Translations under genes and position numbers: made by a program | In this document: one piece after another, positions 25,433 through 35,549 of the stretch | How the letters are laid out: the number at the start of each line of letters is the position of its first letter | Position numbering within the stretch: position 1 is the stretch's first letter | Assembly (NCBI GenBank): GCA_963845265.1 | Contig: CAWJRN010000016.1 | Location: 310,001-374,000 of the forward strand | Length of the DNA: 64,000 nucleotides | Direction: 5' to 3' | From: DYRB01 sp963845265 | GTDB lineage: Bacteria; Pseudomonadota; Gammaproteobacteria; Chromatiales; Chromatiaceae | Notes under the pieces: generated by a model | Told to the model about the DNA's origin: nothing | Seen by the model: only the letters and a program-made list of their open reading frames with translations | Database searches by the model: none

Positions 25433-26407
25433 TCACTGACCGCCGTAACCCAGGGCCGCCAAGGCCGCCTCGTCGCTCGACCAACTCTTCTTGACCTTGA
25501 CCCAAACCTCCAGGTGTACCTTGCAGTCGAACAGCTTCTGCATCTCCAGGCGCGCCTGGGTGGCAGTGGCCTTAAGGGCCTCACCTCGGGAACCGATGAT
25601 GATGGCCTTCTGCCCTTGACGTTCCACCCAGATCAGCGCGTGGATGCGGTAACGCCCATCCTCCTGCACAAAACGCTCAATCTCCACCGAGGTGCGGTAG
25701 GGTAGTTCCTCGCCGTAGCGCTGCATCAACTGCTCACGCAACAGCTCGGCGGCGAAGAAACGCTCGGATCGATCGGTGATCTGGTCGTCCGGGTAGGCAT
25801 TCTCGGCCTCGGGCAGGGCCGCCAGGACCGCCGACTCCAGGGACTGCACCTGCCCCCCAGTGGTCGCCGAGACAGGGACGACGGCGACAAAGGCATGCCG
25901 AGCACTCAGGTCTTGAAGGAAGGGGAACAGACGGGTCTTGTCCTTGACCAAATCGACCTTGTTGACCACGGCAATGGCCGGCACGCCGGCGGCTGCGATG
26001 GCATCCAGGGCCGCCGCATCCTCGTCGGTCCAGTGCATCGCCTCCACCACGAAAAGGGCCAGATCCACACCGAGCACCGCCGTGCGTGCCGCCCGGTTGA
26101 GGTACCGATTCAGCGCATTGTCGCCGCGCTGATGGATCCCCGGGGTGTCGACGAAGACGATCTGCCCCTCGTCACGGGTCTTGATGCCGAGGATGGCGTG
26201 CCTGGTGGTCTGCGCCTTGTGGCAGGTAATGGCGAGCTTCTGACCGAGGATGCGGTTGAGCAGCGTCGACTTGCCGACGTTGGGCCGGCCGACGATGGCC
26301 ACGGTACCGGAGCGATTGGTCATGACTGGGGCCCCATCGGGGCTTTGCGGTGCGGCCAGAAGGTCGTCGGCCGAATCATCGTTAGGGCTGGGCATGGGGC
26401 TGGTCAT
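25433..26407 (-). CDS. era: GTPase Era
   Basis: Era is an essential GTPase that binds 16S rRNA and aids 30S assembly. The 324-residue protein has G1 GRPNVGKSTLLNRI, G2 region KAQTTRHAILGI, G3 DTPG in FVDTPGIHQ, G4 NKVD, G5 SATTG and a C-terminal KH domain (AIIIGSRGEALK, LEVWVKVKKSW). The N-terminus has about 28 extra residues (SPNDDSADDLLAAPQSPDG) compared with typical Era; an internal ATG at 26323 (MTNRSGTVAIVG) gives the standard length. The long form overlaps rnc by 26 bp, as in the usual rnc-era operon. Confidence 0.97.
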   Translation of the reverse strand: MTSPMPSPNDDSADDLLAAPQSPDGAPVMTNRSGTVAIVGRPNVGKSTLLNRILGQKLAITCHKAQTTRHAILGIKTRDEGQIVFVDTPGIHQRGDNALNRYLNRAARTAVLGVDLALFVVEAMHWTDEDAAALDAIAAAGVPAIAVVNKVDLVKDKTRLFPFLQDLSARHAFVAVVPVSATTGGQVQSLESAVLAALPEAENAYPDDQITDRSERFFAAELLREQLMQRYGEELPYRTSVEIERFVQEDGRYRIHALIWVERQGQKAIIIGSRGEALKATATQARLEMQKLFDCKVHLEVWVKVKKSWSSDEAALAALGYGGQ

Positions 26408-27074
26408 CCAGGGCTTTGAGAAGAAGGGCGGCGGCTTGTTGTTCGGCCCGACGCCGACTGGTGCCCTGACCTATAGCGACACCACCGTCGTCGGCCAGGC
26501 TACAGCGCACCCGAAAGACCTGGGCGTGCTGGGTCCCGGCGACCTCGATGACCTCATAGTCCGGGAGGGTTCGGTGGCGGGACTGGAGCAACTCCTGCAA
26601 ACGGGTCTTGGGGTCTTTGACGATGCGTTCCGGGCGCAGTTGCGCCAGGGGCTCCTGCAACAGTGACAACACCAGGGTGCGGGCACCCTCGAAGCCCTGG
26701 TCCAGGTAGACCGCGGCCAGCAAGGCCTCCATGGCGTCGGCCAGGATGGAGTCCCGCGCATGGCCACCGCTGCGCAACTCCCCGGAACCCAGCCGCAAGT
26801 ACGCGCCCAGGGACAGGCCGCGTGCGAGTCGGGCGAGGGTCTCCTCGCGCACCAAGGAGGCGCGCATGCGCGTTAGGATGTGCTCGTCGGCCCCGGGGAA
26901 GCGCTCCCAAAGCGTCTCGGCGACGATGAGGCCCAGCAGCGCGTCCCCAAGGAACTCCAGACGCTCGTTATTGACGACCCCGGCGCTCCGGTGGGTCAGG
27001 GCCTGTCCGAGCAGGTCCTCGTCCATGTCCGGCAGACCCAGGACACGTGCGAGGCGGCGCAGATCGTCGCTCAC
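26382..27074 (-). CDS. rnc: Ribonuclease III
   Basis: RNase III cleaves double-stranded RNA in rRNA and mRNA processing. The 230-residue protein starts with GTG and has the signature NERLEFLGDALLGLIVAETL, the second acidic motif DAMEALLAAVYLDQG, and a C-terminal dsRNA-binding domain (KTRLQELLQSRHRTLPDYEV, GTSRRRAEQQAAALLLKAL). The GTG overlaps the TAG of the upstream DUF4845 gene by one base and the 3' end overlaps era, so it sits in a tightly coupled lepA-lepB-DUF4845-rnc-era series. Confidence 0.97.
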   Translation of the reverse strand: MSDDLRRLARVLGLPDMDEDLLGQALTHRSAGVVNNERLEFLGDALLGLIVAETLWERFPGADEHILTRMRASLVREETLARLARGLSLGAYLRLGSGELRSGGHARDSILADAMEALLAAVYLDQGFEGARTLVLSLLQEPLAQLRPERIVKDPKTRLQELLQSRHRTLPDYEVIEVAGTQHAQVFRVRCSLADDGGVAIGQGTSRRRAEQQAAALLLKALDDQPHAQP

Positions 27075-27448
27075 TAGCGCGACAGTGGTGTCCGGTGGTC
27101 AAAGGACAATAGGACATCGACGTTGTGCGACACGGGGACGCGCACCTCGTAGTCCGCCACCAGGTCCCAACCCGACCCCTGTTGTTCGATCTTGAAGGCA
27201 TCGTTCGGTATGCTCCGTACGTTGTTTATCTCAAGCCTCTTGCCTAGGCTCGACATCACCTGAGCACGCCCTTTGCCTGCCAGTTCCGGGTCCGCCGCTA
27301 CCGTATCCATCGCCGACTTGACGGTCAGGAACTCCATGTAGGGTGGCGCCAATTTGAAACCCAGGGTGATCACCATAACGCCGACGACCAACCAGAGCAT
27401 CACCCCCATCAGACCCGCGCCGCCTTGCCGTCTTCCAATACCGCCCAT
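27074..27448 (-). CDS. DUF4845 small membrane protein
   Basis: The 124-residue protein has one N-terminal membrane helix (LMGVMLWLVVGVMVITLGFKL) and a compact C-terminal domain (PPYMEFLTVKSAMDTVAADP, VRSIPNDAFKIE, VADYEVRVPVSHNVDVLLSF). This matches DUF4845 proteins found between lepB and rnc in many beta- and gammaproteobacteria; their role is unknown. The start at 27448 follows GGAGGT with good spacing, so the 20-residue upstream extension is discarded. It lies 29 bp after lepB. Confidence 0.88.
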   Translation of the reverse strand: MGGIGRRQGGAGLMGVMLWLVVGVMVITLGFKLAPPYMEFLTVKSAMDTVAADPELAGKGRAQVMSSLGKRLEINNVRSIPNDAFKIEQQGSGWDLVADYEVRVPVSHNVDVLLSFDHRTPLSR

Positions 27449-27477
27449 TACATAACCTCCGATGCGTGTTGATCGAC

Positions 27478-28311
27478 TCAATGGACCACAGTCCCCAAAC
27501 GTCCCCAATCAATGGGGAACCCGTCCCGCTGCCCGTCCCAATTCATCCAGATGGCAAAGGCCTTGCCCACCAGGTTCTGGTCAGGGACCAGACCCCAGCA
27601 ACGGCTGTCGTTGCTGTTGTCGCGATTGTCGCCCATGGCGAAGTAGTGCCCCTCAGGCACCGTGATGGGCCCAAAGGCCAGGACACGACAGCCCGGCGGC
27701 AAGTCCGGGGCCATAGGATTGACCAGGATGTCATGCTCGCGACCGGTCAGATCCTCCTGTGCCTCCAGGTAGCCGGTCTGACCCGCCCCGGATCCGACAC
27801 CAACATAGCGACCCAAGTCCTTCTGGGGCGCGGGTGCGCCGTTCACATAGAGGGTCTTGCTGCGATAGGCGATAGTGTCCCCGGGTACCCCAACCAGGCG
27901 CTTGATGTAGTCCGTGGACGGATCCTTAGGGAACCGAAACACCGCCACGTCGCCCCGCTGCGGGTCGCCGATCTCCAGAAACTTGCTATCCAACACCGGC
28001 CACCGCAGTCCATAGGCAAACTTGTTGACCAGGATGAAATCGCCAACCAGCAGCGTCGGCATCATGGAGCCCGACGGGATGCGGAAGGGCTCCACCAGGA
28101 AGGAGCGGAGCAGCAACACGGCCAGAATCACCGGGAAGAAGGACTTGGCATACTCCACCACCACGGACTCCGGGGCGGGCCGCACCCTGCCGTCAGCATC
28201 TGCCACGGCCAGGCGCCGCCGACGCGGCGCCAACAGCAGCGCATCCAAGAGCCAGATGAGGCCCGTCACCAAGGTAGCGAGCACGAGAAAGGCGGGGAAA
28301 TTAAAACTCAT
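27478..28311 (-). CDS. lepB: Signal peptidase I
   Basis: LepB removes signal peptides from Sec and Tat substrates at the outer face of the inner membrane. The 277-residue protein has two N-terminal membrane helices (about 7-27 and 58-73). The catalytic Ser82 is in RIPSGSMMPTLLVGD, Lys137 in TDYIKRLVGVPGD, and the late box GHYFAMGDNRDNSNDSR is complete. It sits between lepA and DUF4845 in the standard order, with a 121-bp gap after lepA. Confidence 0.97.
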   Translation of the reverse strand: MSFNFPAFLVLATLVTGLIWLLDALLLAPRRRRLAVADADGRVRPAPESVVVEYAKSFFPVILAVLLLRSFLVEPFRIPSGSMMPTLLVGDFILVNKFAYGLRWPVLDSKFLEIGDPQRGDVAVFRFPKDPSTDYIKRLVGVPGDTIAYRSKTLYVNGAPAPQKDLGRYVGVGSGAGQTGYLEAQEDLTGREHDILVNPMAPDLPPGCRVLAFGPITVPEGHYFAMGDNRDNSNDSRCWGLVPDQNLVGKAFAIWMNWDGQRDGFPIDWGRLGTVVH

Positions 28312-28432
28312 GGGCTGGGGTGTCCGTTCAGCGACTGTGTAGTTGTCCCCCGCTCACACCGCCCATGCAGGCAGCGGGACGGGTAGCGGGTGGATCGGGA
28401 CGCGGCTTAGGCGCGGCGACTCGGCAGGGTCG

Positions 28433-30238
28433 TCAATTATCCTTGCCGACCTGAAGCACGGCAAGGAATGCCTCCTGGGGGATCTCCACCCTCCCGACCA
28501 GCTTCATGCGCCGTTTGCCCGCCTTTTGCTTCTCCAAGAGCTTGCGCTTGCGCGAGGCGTCGCCGCCGTAGCACTTGGCGGTCACGTTCTTGCGCAGTGC
28601 CTTGACCGTGGTTCGGGCGATGATCTTGGTGCCGATACCGGCCTGAATGGCGACCTCGAACATCTGCCGCGGGATCAGGTCCTTCATCCGCTCGGTGAGG
28701 TCGCGGCCACGAAATTGGGCGTTGTCCCGATGGACGATGATCGACAGGGCATCCACCGGTTCGCCGTTGATGAGCAGGTCCAGCTTGACCAGAGCGGCGG
28801 CCTGGAAGCGCTTGAACTCATACTCAAAGGAAGCGAAGCCCCGGGTCGCGGACTTGAGCCGATCAAAGAAGTCCAGCACCACCTCGGACAGGGGCAGCTC
28901 GTACGTCACCTGGACCTGGCCGCCCACGTAGTGGAGCTTCTGCTGAATACCGCGCTTTTCGATGCAAAGATTGATGACCCCGCCCAGGTGCTCCTGGGGC
29001 ACCAAGATGTGGACCTCGATGATGGGCTCGCGGATCTCGGCGGTCTTGCCGCTCTCCGGCAGTTTCGCCGGGTTGTCCACCATGACGATCTCGCCGTTCG
29101 AGCACAGGACCTCGTACATGACTGTGGGGGACGTGGTGATGAGGTCGAGGTCGTATTCCCGCTCCAGGCGCTCCTGCACGATCTCCATGTGCAGCATGCC
29201 GAGGAAGCCGCAGCGGAAGCCGAAACCCAGGGCCTGGGAGGTCTCCGGCTCGTAGAACAGGGAGGCGTCGTTCAGACGCAGCTTCGACAGGGCATCGCGC
29301 AAATCGCCATAGTCGTCCGAGTCCACCGGATAGAGGCCGGCGAAGACCCGTGGCTGCACCTGCTGGAAGCCCGGCAGGCGCGCGCTCGCCGGGTTGTCCA
29401 CCCGGGTAACCGTATCCCCGACCGGGGCCCCATCGATCTCCTTGATGCCGGCGATGAGATAACCCACCTCCCCCGGCCCGAGGCGCTGCCGCTCGGTCTT
29501 CTTGGGCGTGAAGACGCCCACGTTGTCCGCGGCGTGGGTGCGACCGGTGGACATCATGAGCACCTTGTCGCGCTTGTTGAGCGTCCCCTCCATGACCCGG
29601 ATCAGCGAGACCACGCCCACATAGGAGTCGAACCAGGAGTCAATGATCAGGGCTTGCAAGGGCGCATCGGCATCCCCGATCGGCGACGGAATATGGGCGA
29701 CTAGGGCCTCAAGCAGGTCCGGGATGCCTTCCCCGGTCTTGGCGCTCACCCGGACCGCATCCGTAGCATCGATGCCGATGATCTCCTCGATCTCGGTGAT
29801 GACCTTCTCCGGATCGGCGGAGGGCAGGTCGATTTTGTTGAGGACCGGCAGGACCTCAAGCCCCTGCTCGATCGCCGTATAGCAGTTCGCCACGCTCTGG
29901 GCCTCGACCCCCTGGGCAGCGTCGACCACCAACAGGGCCCCCTCACAAGCCGCGAGCGAGCGCGAGACCTCGTAGGAAAAGTCCACGTGTCCTGGGGTAT
30001 CGATGAAATTCAGGTGGTAGACCTCGCCGTTGCGGGCGCGGTAGTCCAGGGTCACGCTCTGGGCCTTGATGGTGATCCCACGCTCCCGCTCCAGGTCCAT
30101 GGAGTCCAAGACCTGGGCAGACATTTCCCGGTCCTGGAGGCCCCCGCAGACCTGGATGAACCGGTCGGCGATGGTGGACTTGCCATGATCGATATGGGCG
30201 ATGATGGAGAAGTTACGGATGTGGCTGAGATCGGTCAT
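28433..30238 (-). CDS. lepA: Elongation factor 4 (LepA)
   Basis: LepA is a ribosome-associated translational GTPase implicated in back-translocation and 30S maturation. The 601-residue length is standard. Motifs: G1 IAHIDHGKSTIADRF, G2 GITIKAQSVTLDY, G3 DTPGHVDFSYEVSRSL, G4 NKID, and the LepA-specific C-terminal NVTAKCYGGDASRKRKLLEKQ. It begins the lepA-pdxJ series. In many relatives lepA directly follows degP/mucD; here an unrelated exporter operon lies between them. Confidence 0.98.
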   Translation of the reverse strand: MTDLSHIRNFSIIAHIDHGKSTIADRFIQVCGGLQDREMSAQVLDSMDLERERGITIKAQSVTLDYRARNGEVYHLNFIDTPGHVDFSYEVSRSLAACEGALLVVDAAQGVEAQSVANCYTAIEQGLEVLPVLNKIDLPSADPEKVITEIEEIIGIDATDAVRVSAKTGEGIPDLLEALVAHIPSPIGDADAPLQALIIDSWFDSYVGVVSLIRVMEGTLNKRDKVLMMSTGRTHAADNVGVFTPKKTERQRLGPGEVGYLIAGIKEIDGAPVGDTVTRVDNPASARLPGFQQVQPRVFAGLYPVDSDDYGDLRDALSKLRLNDASLFYEPETSQALGFGFRCGFLGMLHMEIVQERLEREYDLDLITTSPTVMYEVLCSNGEIVMVDNPAKLPESGKTAEIREPIIEVHILVPQEHLGGVINLCIEKRGIQQKLHYVGGQVQVTYELPLSEVVLDFFDRLKSATRGFASFEYEFKRFQAAALVKLDLLINGEPVDALSIIVHRDNAQFRGRDLTERMKDLIPRQMFEVAIQAGIGTKIIARTTVKALRKNVTAKCYGGDASRKRKLLEKQKAGKRRMKLVGRVEIPQEAFLAVLQVGKDN

Positions 30239-30810
30239 CTAAGATGGGTCGCAGGGCCTGGGGCTGTGGGCGGGAGGTGCGGGTAATCGGCGCGCCTAGT
30301 CGGCGCAGCGGAGGGCACTCAGGGGAACAAGGGGCGCCGGGAGGGACCCGGCAACGGGCGGGATCATACCAGAACGCTCGGGGACTTGGGCGATGCCGCC
30401 CATGGGGCCGGCCGGGCTGGCCAGCAAAATGGGGATTGTCGCCATGGCACTCCTTAGCCCGACGCCATCTTGTCCCCGTGGCGCCTACGGCACTTGCGGG
30501 CCAGGACATCCGGCAGACAGACGCCCCCGGCGCACTGCTCCATATCGTGCTCATCTCGCGCCCGCATCCTCATCCAAACGAATGACCATTTGAACAGCAA
30601 GGCCTCCCCTTGCAGGCGACCTTGTGTGTCTCGGCCAACACCGAGCGGTCCACACGCAGATGGCTCAATATCGAGCCGAATCGGCTGGGGCACTGCCGGC
30701 CAAGCAGACTTACGAGACATCCGGGCTAGATTTAGGAGGTTTGGTGTAGGGCGTCCTGGCCAACCACGAAATTTCACGTACACTCCACATGGTAATTGGA
30801 GGAGAACAAT
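30239..30810. other. Intergenic region between lepA and the ABC exporter operon
   Basis: About 570 bases with divergent genes on either side and no supported coding sequence. Short open frames here have no recognisable protein features. A GGAGGAG ribosome site at 30798-30804 serves the ATPase gene. Promoters for both directions presumably lie here but no clear -35/-10 pair stands out. Confidence 0.6.
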
Positions 30811-31515
30811 ATGCCGGAAGCGGCGATTCGTTGTATCGGGGTGCACAAGACCTATCGATCCGGCGCCATCGAAACCCCAGTCTTAAGAGGCATCGATCTC
30901 GAAATCCATGCCGGCGAGCTGACGGTCATCCTTGGTGCCTCCGGCTCGGGCAAGACGACCCTGCTGAATCTCATTGGCGGCATCGACCGGCCGACCATGG
31001 GCCAGGTGCTGTGCGGAGATGAAGACCTGACGCAACTGAACGACCGACAGCTCACCGAGCATCGTCGCCGCAATGTTGGCTTCGTGTTCCAGTTCTACAA
31101 TCTCGTGCCGACGCTCACCGCATTGGAGAATGTGGAGACGGCGACCCAGATCGCCGACCGGCCCATGGACCCGGCGGAGGCATTGGCACTGGTCGGTTTG
31201 TCGGATCGCAAGGACCATTTTCCCGCGCAACTCTCCGGCGGCCAGCAGCAGCGTGTCGCCATCGCCCGCGCCCTCGCCAAGCGACCGCTGGTGGTGTTCT
31301 GCGACGAGCCTACCGGCGCGCTCGACGCCGACACCGGACGCAAGGTGCTGGATCTGTTGATGCGTCTCAACGAGCAGACCGCGGCGACCATCGTTATCGT
31401 GACCCACGCGGCACCGGTCGCCAGCTTGGCCCACCGCGTCTTGCATCTGACCATGGACGGGGTCAGCGCGACACACAACGCCAAGCGCCTGCGGGCCGCG
31501 GACATCAACTGGTGA
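30811..31515 (+). CDS. ABC transporter ATP-binding protein (MacB/LolD type)
   Basis: The 234-residue ATPase has Walker A GASGSGKTTLLNLIGGI, the Q-loop region VGFVFQFYNLVPTLTALENV, signature LSGGQQQRVAIARAL, Walker B LVVFCDEPTGALD and the H-loop VTHAA. The FQFYNL segment is typical of MacB/LolD/FtsE-like ATPases. The start is ATG 30811 after GGAGGAG; the open frame extends five codons upstream through that site. The stop overlaps the GTG of the permease gene by 4 bp. With the permease and a HlyD-type adaptor it forms a tripartite exporter. Substrate unknown. Confidence 0.93.
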   Translation: MPEAAIRCIGVHKTYRSGAIETPVLRGIDLEIHAGELTVILGASGSGKTTLLNLIGGIDRPTMGQVLCGDEDLTQLNDRQLTEHRRRNVGFVFQFYNLVPTLTALENVETATQIADRPMDPAEALALVGLSDRKDHFPAQLSGGQQQRVAIARALAKRPLVVFCDEPTGALDADTGRKVLDLLMRLNEQTAATIVIVTHAAPVASLAHRVLHLTMDGVSATHNAKRLRAADINW

Positions 31516-33890
31516 AGGTGCTTGCCCGCAAACTGCGGCGCGACATCGTTGCCTCGAGCGGCATGCTGCTGGCGGTGGTGAGCATCGTTGCCGTCGGTAT
31601 CGGGTCGCTTGTGGGATTTCAGGCGACCAGCAACAACCTCGACGCGGCGCGCGCCGACTACTACAACCGCTGCCGCATGGCAGACTTCTGGATCGACATC
31701 CACAAGGCCCCGTTGTCGGCCCTGGCGGAGTTGGCCTCCGCGCCGGGCGTAGCAAGTCTGCGCGGACGCATCGCCAGCGCCGTCATCGTCGATCTTCCAG
31801 CGGTCGATGCGCCCATCTCCGGGCTGCTGATCAGCATGCCAGAGCCCCGCGCTCAAGTGATCAACGATGTCGTCGTCACTGCCGGCGGCTGGTTCGACAA
31901 AGGTCGCGACGACGAGGTCATCGTCTCCCGGAAATTCGCCGACGCCCGGGGGTTGGCCCCGGGCGACGATGTGCATCTGATCGTCCACGGCCAGCGCAAG
32001 CCACTGACCGTGGTCGGCATCGCCATATCGGCGGAGTTTGTCGATCTCATCCCGCCCGGGGCTATCGTGCCTGAGCCGGCGGACTACGGGGTGTTCTACG
32101 TCACCCGCCGCTTCGCGGAAGACGCGCTGGACATGGCCGGCGCGAGCAACAGTATCGTCGGTCTGCTGACGGCAGCAGGTCGTGCCAACCCCGCCGCGGT
32201 GTTGGAGCGCCTGAGCCAGCGGTTGGCACCCTACGGCGTATTCTCGACGACGCCGCTGGCACAGCAGCCGTCGAACCTGAACCTTTCCTCGGAGCTGGCC
32301 GGGCTGGCAACCATGGCTGCCATGATGCCGCTGATCTTTCTGACTGTCGCCGCGCTGGTGTTGAACATACTGATGATGCGCCTGGCCGTTCAACAGCGCG
32401 TCATCGTCGGCACTCTAAAGGCGCTCGGGTACGATGACCGCAGCCTGTTTGCCCACTTCGTCCAGGTCGGGATACTGGTTGGGCTGGCCGGCGCTGCGCT
32501 GGGCTGTCTGCTTGGCTATGGCATCAGTGCCGCGCTGACGCAGTGGTACAAGGGGTTGTTCACCTTCCCGGCCTTGCCCAACCAACTGTACCCAGGACTC
32601 ATGCTGCTGGCACTGGGGATCGCCCTGCTGTTCAGCGTGGCCGGCACATTGCGCGGGGTGCGTCAGGTGACGCGCCTGTCGCCTGCCGAGGCGATGCACC
32701 CATCCCCTCCGGCGACGGGCGGGGCGATCCTGCTGGAGCGTCTGCCGGGACTCTGGCGACGGTTCGGCTTCTTCTGGCAAATGGCCCTGCGCAACATCTT
32801 CCGCAACCGGGCGCGCTCGCTGGTGGGCGTGTTCGCCGCGGCCCTCGGCACAGCGATACTGGTCTCCACCTTCGGAATGGTGGACTCCCTGAAGTACATG
32901 GTGCAATTTCAATTCGGCAAGGTGATGCTGGCCGATTTCACACTGAATTTCCGCTCGGAGGTCGATGGCGGCGCCCTGTACGCAGCACAACGCCTGCCCG
33001 GCGTGACGCTGGCAGAGCCGTCGTTCTATGTCGCTGGCACCTTTGAACACGCCAATCATCGGCACAAGGGCAGCGTCATCGGCCTACTGTCGGACGCAAC
33101 CCTAACCACGCCGCGCAACACCGACGGCAGCGCCGTCGCGGTACCCGAGCAGGGTCTCCTGATGGCGAAACGGCTGGCCGCACAACTGCACCTGAACGTC
33201 GGCGATCTAGTGCGACTCACGCCGACCAAGGGCACGCAGGAACCCCATGATGTGCCCGTCTCGGCCTTCGTGGACAGCCTGTTCGGACTCGGTGTCTATG
33301 CTGACTATCGTTGGTTGAACGCGCTGTTGGGCGAGGCGTCGGCCATCTCCTCGATCCAGCTCAGGACCGCCCAGACCGCCGCCGAGCGCCAAGCCTTCCT
33401 GGCCGAACTGAAGCGGCTGCCGACGCTGCTCAATGTCCAAGACCTGGCCCGAGAACGTACCAACTTGTGGCAAACCTTCGTCGTCAAGCTCGGCACCATG
33501 TCCTACGTGATGATCCTGTTCGGCGCTGTGATTTTCTTCGGTGCCATTCTCAATTCCGCCCTGATCAGCCTGATCGAGCGGCGCCGGGAGATGGCCACCT
33601 ATCGCGTGCTCGGCTATCGCCCAGCGGAAGTCGGCGCCATGTACCTGCGCGAGAGCCTGCTGCTGAACCTGACCGGGACCTTGCTCGGACTACCGCTCGG
33701 CTGGTGGATGCTGGTCGGCATGAATAGCCAGTACAGCAACGATCTCTATGTGCTGCCGCCGGTGGTGACCGTGTCGGGGTGGGTCTGGTCGATCATGCTT
33801 GCCATCGGTTTTGTCCTGCTCGCTCAGCTCGTCGTACAGCGTCGAATCAACCGGATGAATTGGAACGAGGCCCTGAGCATGCAGGAGTGA
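31512..33890 (+). CDS. ABC exporter permease with two FtsX domains
   Basis: The 792-residue protein starts with GTG. It has an N-terminal membrane helix (residues about 14-36), a large periplasmic domain to about 250, and three helices (about 260-385). A second helix-periplasmic-three-helix module follows, ending around LAIGFVLLAQLVVQ. Each module carries an FtsX/MacB-type permease core (LVGLAGAALGCLLGYGISAAL; LLNLTGTLLGLPLGWWMLVGM). The duplicated architecture is that of single-polypeptide FtsX-type exporters such as LolCE-like or DevC-like systems rather than MacB, which has one module. It cooperates with the ATPase upstream and the adaptor 28 bp downstream. Confidence 0.9.
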   Translation: MKVLARKLRRDIVASSGMLLAVVSIVAVGIGSLVGFQATSNNLDAARADYYNRCRMADFWIDIHKAPLSALAELASAPGVASLRGRIASAVIVDLPAVDAPISGLLISMPEPRAQVINDVVVTAGGWFDKGRDDEVIVSRKFADARGLAPGDDVHLIVHGQRKPLTVVGIAISAEFVDLIPPGAIVPEPADYGVFYVTRRFAEDALDMAGASNSIVGLLTAAGRANPAAVLERLSQRLAPYGVFSTTPLAQQPSNLNLSSELAGLATMAAMMPLIFLTVAALVLNILMMRLAVQQRVIVGTLKALGYDDRSLFAHFVQVGILVGLAGAALGCLLGYGISAALTQWYKGLFTFPALPNQLYPGLMLLALGIALLFSVAGTLRGVRQVTRLSPAEAMHPSPPATGGAILLERLPGLWRRFGFFWQMALRNIFRNRARSLVGVFAAALGTAILVSTFGMVDSLKYMVQFQFGKVMLADFTLNFRSEVDGGALYAAQRLPGVTLAEPSFYVAGTFEHANHRHKGSVIGLLSDATLTTPRNTDGSAVAVPEQGLLMAKRLAAQLHLNVGDLVRLTPTKGTQEPHDVPVSAFVDSLFGLGVYADYRWLNALLGEASAISSIQLRTAQTAAERQAFLAELKRLPTLLNVQDLARERTNLWQTFVVKLGTMSYVMILFGAVIFFGAILNSALISLIERRREMATYRVLGYRPAEVGAMYLRESLLLNLTGTLLGLPLGWWMLVGMNSQYSNDLYVLPPVVTVSGWVWSIMLAIGFVLLAQLVVQRRINRMNWNEALSMQE

Positions 33891-33918
33891 ACGCAGGCAT
33901 CGAACCGACGAGGCAACT

Positions 33919-35301
33919 ATGATTAAACATCTCAAGACCCTGATCCTGATCCTGTCGTTGATCGGGTTGATCGGCGGCTACGGCGCCTATGCGGTGCTGC
34001 AATCCGGTCCCGCGGTGGACGCCGTCCCGGTCAAGTCCGGCACCATCCGCAGTTACGTCGAGGAGCGGGCGCAAACCATGTTGCCGCGGGTATATCGGCT
34101 GACGATGCCCATGGACGGACGCATCGAGCCGATCACGATCGAGCCCGGCACCCCGGTCGGCGCCGGCGATGTCGTGGCACGGATGGACGGCACCGACCTC
34201 GACTCCGCCGTCGCCATCGCTCAGGCGGAACTGGATCAAGTCCAAGCGGAATTGGCGGTGCTGAAAGACAATGCCATCGCCAACACAGCACTCGGCGAGG
34301 CCACGCGCTGGATTGCGACTATCGACAAGCTCGGCGAGTCGGCTGAGCAGGTGATCAAGGCAAACCAGGACCATGCCGCCTTCGCGGATTGGTGGCAGGA
34401 GGCCGAGCTCAAGCTCAAGGACAAAGGGGCTGTGGCCGACGCGCAATACCGGAGTGCCAAGACCGCGAGCTCCGAGGCCGCCGTCGATCTGGCCGTAAGC
34501 CGGCTCAATCGCGACATCGTGCTGACCACCAAGCAAATCTTTGAGCTTGGCCCCAAGTATGTGACGGACTACCTGGACCTGAAAACCCTGAAGTCAGCGG
34601 TGCTGATCAGCCAGCGCGACGCCGCCGCGGCCCGGTTGGAACAGGCCAAGCGCGACCGCGCCCGCGCGGATATCAAGGCGCCGGTGGCCGGGGTGGTACT
34701 GACACGCACGTTCCAGAACCAGCAAGTGCTACCGGCGGGCACCGAATTGCTGAGTGTTGGTGATGCGCACACCCTACAGGTGCGGGCGGACATCCTGAGC
34801 CAGGATGCCATCCGTATCCGGCCGGACGACGCGGTCGACATTTTCGGCGACGCCATCGGCGATACGGCGCTCAAGGGCAACGTCATTCGAATGCACCCGC
34901 AGGCATTCACCAAGATCTCTTCCCTCGGCGTTGAACAGCAACGCGTGGCCGTGGACATTGCCTTCGCGGAAGGCGAGCTCGACAGGATCGAAGCGACGGG
35001 CTCCGGGCTCGGCGTCGCCTTCCGCGTGCGAGTCCGCATCTACACGGATGAGGCGACAGATGCCTTGATCGTGCCGCGCCCGGCCCTTTTTCGTGGGGAC
35101 GGCACCCGCGGGAACGCCGCCCCCGGGGGCTGGCAGGTCTACACAGTCACGGCCGGTAGGGCCGTAGCGACGCCGGTGAAGATCGGCCTGGGCAACATGC
35201 TGCAGGTGCAGATCACCAGCGGCCTGAAGCCAGGCGATCTGGTCATCGTCGCCCCAGCGAAAGACCTGGTTGGCGGCACCAAAGTCACACCACAGGGTTA
35301 A
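33919..35301 (+). CDS. HlyD-family periplasmic adaptor protein
   Basis: The 460-residue protein has an N-terminal membrane anchor (TLILILSLIGLIGGYGAYAVL) and a lipoyl-like half (MDGRIEPITIEPGTPVGAGDVVARMDG). An alpha-helical hairpin follows (about 90-235, AIAQAELDQVQAELAVLKDN), then the second lipoyl half (ADIKAPVAGVVLTRTFQNQQ) and a beta-barrel region (LQVRADILSQDAIRIRPDDA). This is the membrane-fusion subunit of an ABC export complex. No TolC-like gene follows, so an outer-membrane channel must be supplied elsewhere. The operon ends here. Confidence 0.92.
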   Translation: MIKHLKTLILILSLIGLIGGYGAYAVLQSGPAVDAVPVKSGTIRSYVEERAQTMLPRVYRLTMPMDGRIEPITIEPGTPVGAGDVVARMDGTDLDSAVAIAQAELDQVQAELAVLKDNAIANTALGEATRWIATIDKLGESAEQVIKANQDHAAFADWWQEAELKLKDKGAVADAQYRSAKTASSEAAVDLAVSRLNRDIVLTTKQIFELGPKYVTDYLDLKTLKSAVLISQRDAAAARLEQAKRDRARADIKAPVAGVVLTRTFQNQQVLPAGTELLSVGDAHTLQVRADILSQDAIRIRPDDAVDIFGDAIGDTALKGNVIRMHPQAFTKISSLGVEQQRVAVDIAFAEGELDRIEATGSGLGVAFRVRVRIYTDEATDALIVPRPALFRGDGTRGNAAPGGWQVYTVTAGRAVATPVKIGLGNMLQVQITSGLKPGDLVIVAPAKDLVGGTKVTPQG

Positions 35302-35549
35302 TCTGTGCTGGCACCGCCGCCGGCCTTGGTCGCCACTCGCATCGTCGGCGGAATGGCTGGCTCCCTCACGTCCCGTGGCTTGGTGATTGTGGAGTCCAGA
35401 GTTGGATTCATTCAGAGCTTGATCATGTCGAAGGAGAACTGTGCCAACGGCGTTACTGCGGACAGTCCCAAACCGAAATCATCCAAACCCAGGAGCACAT
35501 TCCGCTTTCGCGAGCGTCAAAAGGGTAGACCCCCATCGTGCCCCGGTTT